Translations under genes and position numbers: made by a program
Part shown: positions 59,816 to 64,000 of the stretch, in pieces
Layout of the letters: each line of letters begins with the position of its first letter
Numbering within the stretch: the stretch's first letter is position 1
NCBI RefSeq assembly: GCF_009720775.1
Contig: NZ_WNKW01000001.1
Span: forward strand, 372,001-436,000
DNA length: 64,000 bases
Source: Pseudoduganella danionis
Lineage (GTDB): Bacteria; Pseudomonadota; Gammaproteobacteria; Burkholderiales; Burkholderiaceae_D
Direction of reading: 5' to 3'
The notes under the pieces: model-generated
Seen by the model: only the letters and a program-made list of their open reading frames with translations
Told to the model about the DNA's origin: nothing
Databases searched by the model: none

Positions 59816-62800
59816 GTGTATTTTGCAAAAATGCGGGCCGCGTTGCGCCGCGGTTTGGTGGCGTGCAGTGTGGCCCTGTGGCTGGCGCACCCGCCCGCGC
59901 AGGCAGCTGCCGCGCTGGTCACTCCGCCCAGCCCGCTGCTATCTGATTACACCCATACTGCGTGGAATGGCCTGAACGGCGCCCCTGTCGATGTGCACAA
60001 GATCGCCCAGACCAGCGATGGCTGGCTGTGGGCGGCTACGCCTACAGGCCTGTTCCGCTTCGATGGTGTGCATTTCGAACGGATGGATAAGGTGTATGGG
60101 CAGGCACTACGCTCGAGCAATGTGATGGGCTTGCTGGCACCGGCCGATGGCAGCCTGTGGGTGGGCTACCGGCTCGGTGGCCTGAGCGTGTTCGGCAAGC
60201 ACGGCGTGCGCCATTTCGGTCCCGAGCAGGGCGTGCCCGATAGTGCCGTATGGAGTATCACGCAGGGGCCGGATGGCACGGTATGGGTGGCCACCAGTGC
60301 CAGTATGGCCAGTCTGGCGCCCGGTGCGCAGCGCTTTACCACGCCCGATGCAGCGTCGGGGCTGGCCCATACGCTGGTGCGCCAGATCGTATTCGACCGC
60401 GCCGGTGTGCAGTGGGTGTCGGCCCAGGGCGGTGTGTATTTCCGTGCCCCGGGCGCGAGCCGCTACACGCAGGCCTGGCCGCGGCTGGACCTGATGGGCA
60501 TGGCGCAAGGACCGGATGGCACCATGTGGGCTTGCGATGGCCTGAGCAAATGCTACCGCATGAGCATGACAGCACCGGCCGGCAATACGCCTGCGCGCGC
60601 CGAAGTGGAAGGCAATGGCATCCATTTCGACCGCGCCGGCGGCATGTGGACCTTGCGCTTCCATGCGCTGCTGCGCCATCTGCAGCCGGGCAGCGCGACG
60701 GTGGCGCCGGCCCAGCAGCTAACCAAGGAAAACGGCATGAGCGGCCCGCTGCCGCAGACGTTTTTTCAGGATCGCGAAGGCAGTATCTGGATAGGCACGT
60801 CGAACGGCATCGACCGTTTGCGGCGCAACCGGCTGCAGGTGATGCCGGTGGCCGTGCCGTTCGACCAGCCGATGATGGTCAGCGTCGGCAATGGCGAAAT
60901 GCTGATTTCTGATTCGGCCACGCCGCTGCGGCGCTACCGGCCCGATGGCAGTGCCGAGCCCGAGCTGCCCGGCAATTTCGATAGCGCCTACCGCGATGAG
61001 CAGGGCACCGTCTGGCTGGGCAATGGCGACGGGCTGTGGCGCCGCAACGGACCGGCCCAGTACAGCCGCACGCCCATGCCGGCCGAACTGGCCAGCTTCC
61101 CCGTGCAGGCCATGGTGCATGATCCGGCCCGGCAGATGTGGGTATCGATAGGGCGCAAAGGCCTGTACCGCATCGAGGACGGCCAATGGCGCAAGCATGG
61201 CGGGCTGGATGGCCTGCTGGACGACATGGCCATGTGTCTGGCCAAAGATGGTGCGGGCCGGGTCTGGGTCGGCTATCTGCGCAATCAGGTGGCGATGATA
61301 GACGGCCGCACAGTGCAGCTATATGGCCCCGTGCAAGGCCTGGCGCTGGGCAATGTGCTGGCTCTACTGGTGGATGGCGATCACCTGTGGCTGGGCGGTG
61401 AAACGGGGCTGGCCTTGCTGGACCTGAAACGCCAGCCGCTGCACTTCATGCCTGTCCATCTGGCAGCGGGCGGCGTGGCGATAGGCTTGCGCGGCGTTTC
61501 CGGCATCGTGCGCACGGCCGACGGCGAGCTGTGGCTGCATGGCGCGAGCGGAATTACCCGCATAGACGCAGCCGATGTGCGGCGTCTGCTGGCCCAGCCG
61601 GAACAGACTGTGGCGGCCGAACAGTTCAATGCGCTCGATGGCCTGCTCGGTTTGCCGGGCCAGTTCCGCCCCCTTTCCACTGTACTGGAGGACAGCACGG
61701 GGCGGTTGTGGTTCTCCACGGCCAGCGAAGTGGCCAGCCTCGATCCGCGCCATATCGCCCGCAACCCGCTGGCGCCGTCGGTGCAGATCACCAGCATCCA
61801 TGCGGGCGGGCTGGATTATCCGGCCGGTGCGGCCGTGCAGCTGCCGCAGGACCAGCGCGACGTGCGTTTCAATTTCACGGCACTGAGCCTGAACATGCCG
61901 GAGCGGGTGGCGTTCCGCTACCAGTTGCAGGGCTATGACAAGGACTGGCAAGACCCGCAGGGCCGGCGCGAAGCGTTCTACACCAATCTGGCGCCGGGCA
62001 GTTACCGCTTCGTCGTCAAGGCCGCCAATGAAGACGGGGTGTGGAACGAGCAGGGCGCCGACGTGTGGCTGAATATCGCGCCAGCCTTCACGGAGACGGC
62101 GCTGTTCTACCTGCTGCTGGCCGGTGCCGCGCTGGTGCTGCTGTATATTTTCTACCTGCTGCGGGTGCGCTACCTGACGGCGCATATGCAGGACCTGATG
62201 CACGAACGGCTGGCCGAGCGTGCGCGCATAGCACGCGGCCTGCATGACACGCTGCTGCAAAGCGTGCAGGGCCTGATCATGTATTTTGACAGTCAGGCGC
62301 GGCGCCTGCCCAGCGATTCGGAAGAACGGGCCAAGCTGGAACAGACGCTGGATCTGGCCGACCAGCTGATGGTGGAAGGGCGCGAGCACATCATGGACCT
62401 GCGCAGCGAAGCCATACCGGACCAGCTGGAACAGGCGCTGCAGCAATATGGCCGCGTGCTGCTGCACGATCACTTCACCATGCGCGTGCTGGGCAAACCG
62501 CGGGTGCTGTGCGATGCCGTGCGCAATGAGGTGCATGCCATCGCCCGTGAAGCGCTGCTCAATGCGGCGCGCCACGCCAAGGCCAGCATGGTGGTGCTGG
62601 AACTCGATTACCAGCGCGATTACTTCACCGTGCGGGTCAGCGATAACGGCCAGGGGCTGCCCTGTCACGTGGCCCAGGCCGGCCAGCGCGAAGGGCACTG
62701 GGGGCTGGTGGGCATGCGCGAAAGGGCCGAAGCCATGGGCGCCCAGTTCCGCCTCGATTCGGCAGCGGGGCAGGGCACTCGCATGGAACTTAGGCTAAGC

Positions 62801-62911
62801 ATGACACTGGCTACGGCCCAGCCGGACAAACACGGGCCATCCGTGCCGGCGACAGTGCCGCAACGGGCATGGTGGCGCGGCCTGTTGCGCCGACTGGCAC
62901 GGGGCAAATAA
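59816..62911 (+). CDS. Two-component-propeller (Y_Y_Y) sensor histidine kinase, NarX/LiaS type
   Basis: A 1031-aa kinase. An export signal at residues 1-30 precedes a large periplasmic propeller with repeats such as SDGWLWAATPTGLFRFDG, GPDGTVWVATSAS and GSIWIGTSNGID, a Y_Y_Y domain (about 665-760, ending RFVVKAANEDGVWN), one membrane helix near 762-782, then the catalytic part. The phosphoacceptor H810 is in IARGLHDTLLQSVQGL. The ATPase has EALLNAARHA (N916), VSDNGQGLP and GMRERAEAMGA. The start is GTG 59816, six bases after AGAGGA. No response regulator is adjacent; the NarL-type regulator at 50720 is the nearest candidate partner. Confidence 0.88.
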   Translation: MYFAKMRAALRRGLVACSVALWLAHPPAQAAAALVTPPSPLLSDYTHTAWNGLNGAPVDVHKIAQTSDGWLWAATPTGLFRFDGVHFERMDKVYGQALRSSNVMGLLAPADGSLWVGYRLGGLSVFGKHGVRHFGPEQGVPDSAVWSITQGPDGTVWVATSASMASLAPGAQRFTTPDAASGLAHTLVRQIVFDRAGVQWVSAQGGVYFRAPGASRYTQAWPRLDLMGMAQGPDGTMWACDGLSKCYRMSMTAPAGNTPARAEVEGNGIHFDRAGGMWTLRFHALLRHLQPGSATVAPAQQLTKENGMSGPLPQTFFQDREGSIWIGTSNGIDRLRRNRLQVMPVAVPFDQPMMVSVGNGEMLISDSATPLRRYRPDGSAEPELPGNFDSAYRDEQGTVWLGNGDGLWRRNGPAQYSRTPMPAELASFPVQAMVHDPARQMWVSIGRKGLYRIEDGQWRKHGGLDGLLDDMAMCLAKDGAGRVWVGYLRNQVAMIDGRTVQLYGPVQGLALGNVLALLVDGDHLWLGGETGLALLDLKRQPLHFMPVHLAAGGVAIGLRGVSGIVRTADGELWLHGASGITRIDAADVRRLLAQPEQTVAAEQFNALDGLLGLPGQFRPLSTVLEDSTGRLWFSTASEVASLDPRHIARNPLAPSVQITSIHAGGLDYPAGAAVQLPQDQRDVRFNFTALSLNMPERVAFRYQLQGYDKDWQDPQGRREAFYTNLAPGSYRFVVKAANEDGVWNEQGADVWLNIAPAFTETALFYLLLAGAALVLLYIFYLLRVRYLTAHMQDLMHERLAERARIARGLHDTLLQSVQGLIMYFDSQARRLPSDSEERAKLEQTLDLADQLMVEGREHIMDLRSEAIPDQLEQALQQYGRVLLHDHFTMRVLGKPRVLCDAVRNEVHAIAREALLNAARHAKASMVVLELDYQRDYFTVRVSDNGQGLPCHVAQAGQREGHWGLVGMRERAEAMGAQFRLDSAAGQGTRMELRLSMTLATAQPDKHGPSVPATVPQRAWWRGLLRRLARGK

Positions 62912-63000
62912 ATACTTTCCGATCAGAGAACTCTGGCATATCATCGCGCAAGCAGACTAGCGTCGCGGTAATTCTTCAGATCTCACATCGGGAGTATTTC

Positions 63001-64000
63001 ATGCAAGAGCGTTATGATCCGTTGCAAGCCATCGCCGAGCAGGCCGACAAGATTATGCTGGGCGTACTGGGCGCCTTGCTGCTGTTCTCGTTTGCGCTGG
63101 CAGGCCTGAACCAGACCTGGGGCCTGGCCCTGCTGATCGGCGTGCCCAGCGCCGCCATTCCCGCCCTGTTGCACTTCAACGCGCCCGGCGCCTTGCTGAC
63201 GCGCTGCATCATCGCGCTGGCGCTGATGGTATTCGCGGCGCTGAACATCCATCAGGGCGCGGGCCTGACGGAGCTGCACTTCGGTATCTTCGTCTATCTG
63301 GCTTTTCTGCTGGCCTACCGCGACTGGCGCCCCATCGTGGTGGCGGCGGCCGTGATTGCCGTGCACCACCTGAGTTTCCACTATCTGCAGGAATGGGGCT
63401 ATGGCGTGATGTGCTTTACCCGTCCGCAGCTCTCCACGGTGTTCATCCATGCGGCCTATGTGGTAGTGGAGTCGGCAGTGCTGATCCATCTGGCCCTGAT
63501 CCTGCGCCGTGCGGCCTGCCAGGCGGCCGAGCTGGAAAGCATAGTGGCAGCGCTGGCCGCCATCGAAGGGCGCATCGATCTGTCGGCAGCGGAAACCAGC
63601 CCGCGCAGCCGGTTAGCGAGCAAGCTGGTGGAAATGCTGACCACCATGCGCGACACCATAGGCGGGGTACGCGCCGGGGCCGATGCCATTGCTGCTGCGT
63701 CGGGCGAGATCGCGCACGGGAATGCCGAACTGTCGCGCCGCACCGAGCGTCAGGCCAGTAGCGTGGAGCAGACGGCTACCTCGATGGCGCGGCTGGCGGC
63801 CATGGTGCGGCAGAATAACGAGAGTGCACGCCAGGCCAATGCGTTGGCGCAGAGCGCTTCGCAGATCGCCGAGCGTGGTGGCGAGGCAGTGCGGCAGGTG
63901 GTCGATACCATGGGCGTGATCAATGCTTCCTCGCGCCAGATCGTCGACATCATCAGCGTCATCGATGGCATCGCCTTCCAGACCAATATCCTGGCCTTGA
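63001..64000 (+). CDS. Methyl-accepting chemotaxis protein, 3' end cut by the window
   Basis: The visible 333 codons start at ATG 63001 behind GGGAG. The N-terminal third has about five or six hydrophobic helices with short loops (for example LGALLLFSFALAG, IIALALMVFAAL, IVVAAAVIAVHHLSF, FIHAAYVVVESAVLIHLAL) and no large periplasmic domain. So the signal is probably sensed in or near the membrane. The signalling domain begins near residue 185, with RRTERQASSVEQTATSMARL and the start of the hairpin tip IAFQTNILAL at the very end. The frame stays open to base 64000. Confidence 0.88.
   Translation, partial: MQERYDPLQAIAEQADKIMLGVLGALLLFSFALAGLNQTWGLALLIGVPSAAIPALLHFNAPGALLTRCIIALALMVFAALNIHQGAGLTELHFGIFVYLAFLLAYRDWRPIVVAAAVIAVHHLSFHYLQEWGYGVMCFTRPQLSTVFIHAAYVVVESAVLIHLALILRRAACQAAELESIVAALAAIEGRIDLSAAETSPRSRLASKLVEMLTTMRDTIGGVRAGADAIAAASGEIAHGNAELSRRTERQASSVEQTATSMARLAAMVRQNNESARQANALAQSASQIAERGGEAVRQVVDTMGVINASSRQIVDIISVIDGIAFQTNILAL

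Noticed and set aside
59908..62911. Splitting the propeller kinase into separate sensor and kinase genes
   Set aside because: The frame is continuous from signal peptide to ATPase, and domain order matches the Y_Y_Y kinase family.

Overview
The window looks like chromosomal DNA of a GC-rich betaproteobacterium of the Burkholderiales, most like an Oxalobacteraceae member (the Massilia, Duganella and Janthinobacterium group). This placement rests on gene content and order: a Pil-Chp chemosensory end (pilJ-chpA), a yqgE-ruvX-pyrR-pyrB-pyrX run, a phoH-ybeY-corC-lnt and glyQ-glyS-gmhB-plsC block, a PEP-CTERM protein, and two-component-propeller kinases. It is inference from protein families, not a database match. 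No tRNA, rRNA, IS element, prophage or CRISPR array is visible, and coding density is high throughout.

Layout. 1-6929: twitching-motility chemosensing (pilJ tail, very large chpA). 7002-13284: photolyase, then yqgE, ruvX and pyrimidine genes (pyrR, pyrB and a metal-ligand-less dihydroorotase homologue), and an acyltransferase. 13343-22893: apaH, the rhamnose operon rfbBACD, a WecA/WbpL-like sugar-phosphate transferase behind a hairpin-rich leader, an AlgC-type phosphomutase, waaC and waaA. These supply precursors and core steps for LPS or exopolysaccharide. 22897-32394: a leftward housekeeping block (YgjP-like protease, plsC, gmhB, glyS, glyQ, lnt, corC, ybeY, phoH). 32765-38433: small or signalling genes (HTH protein, HDOD protein with a DUF3391-like partner, histidine kinase, DUF3224, PEP-CTERM protein, ChaN lipoprotein with thioredoxin). 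38516-46907: two MFS transporters and a hydroxyproline catabolic operon (epimerase, three-subunit D-hydroxyproline dehydrogenase, pyrroline-hydroxycarboxylate deaminase) next to a PAS-AraC regulator. 47027-50723: an AraC regulator, an M14 peptidase, a GlxA-type regulator and a thioesterase.

50720-64000 is the most unusual part. A NarL-type response regulator faces a short membrane protein that keeps a histidine-kinase phosphoacceptor helix but has lost the ATP-binding boxes. Next come a hydrolase with a Tat-like leader, two DoxX-like proteins, a catalase, an isochorismatase-like hydrolase, a YtcJ-like amidohydrolase with a Cys/His-rich tail, two tandem XapX mini-proteins and a YoaK/DUF1275 protein. 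A full-length two-component-propeller kinase of the same phosphoacceptor subclass closes the block, followed by a cut-off chemoreceptor. A 15-base repeat lies upstream of both the pseudokinase gene and the hydrolase-catalase genes, with a second shared block about 20 bases further on. This suggests one regulator controls both units.

Where a start codon was moved from the longest reading frame, the ribosome-binding evidence is given in the entry.
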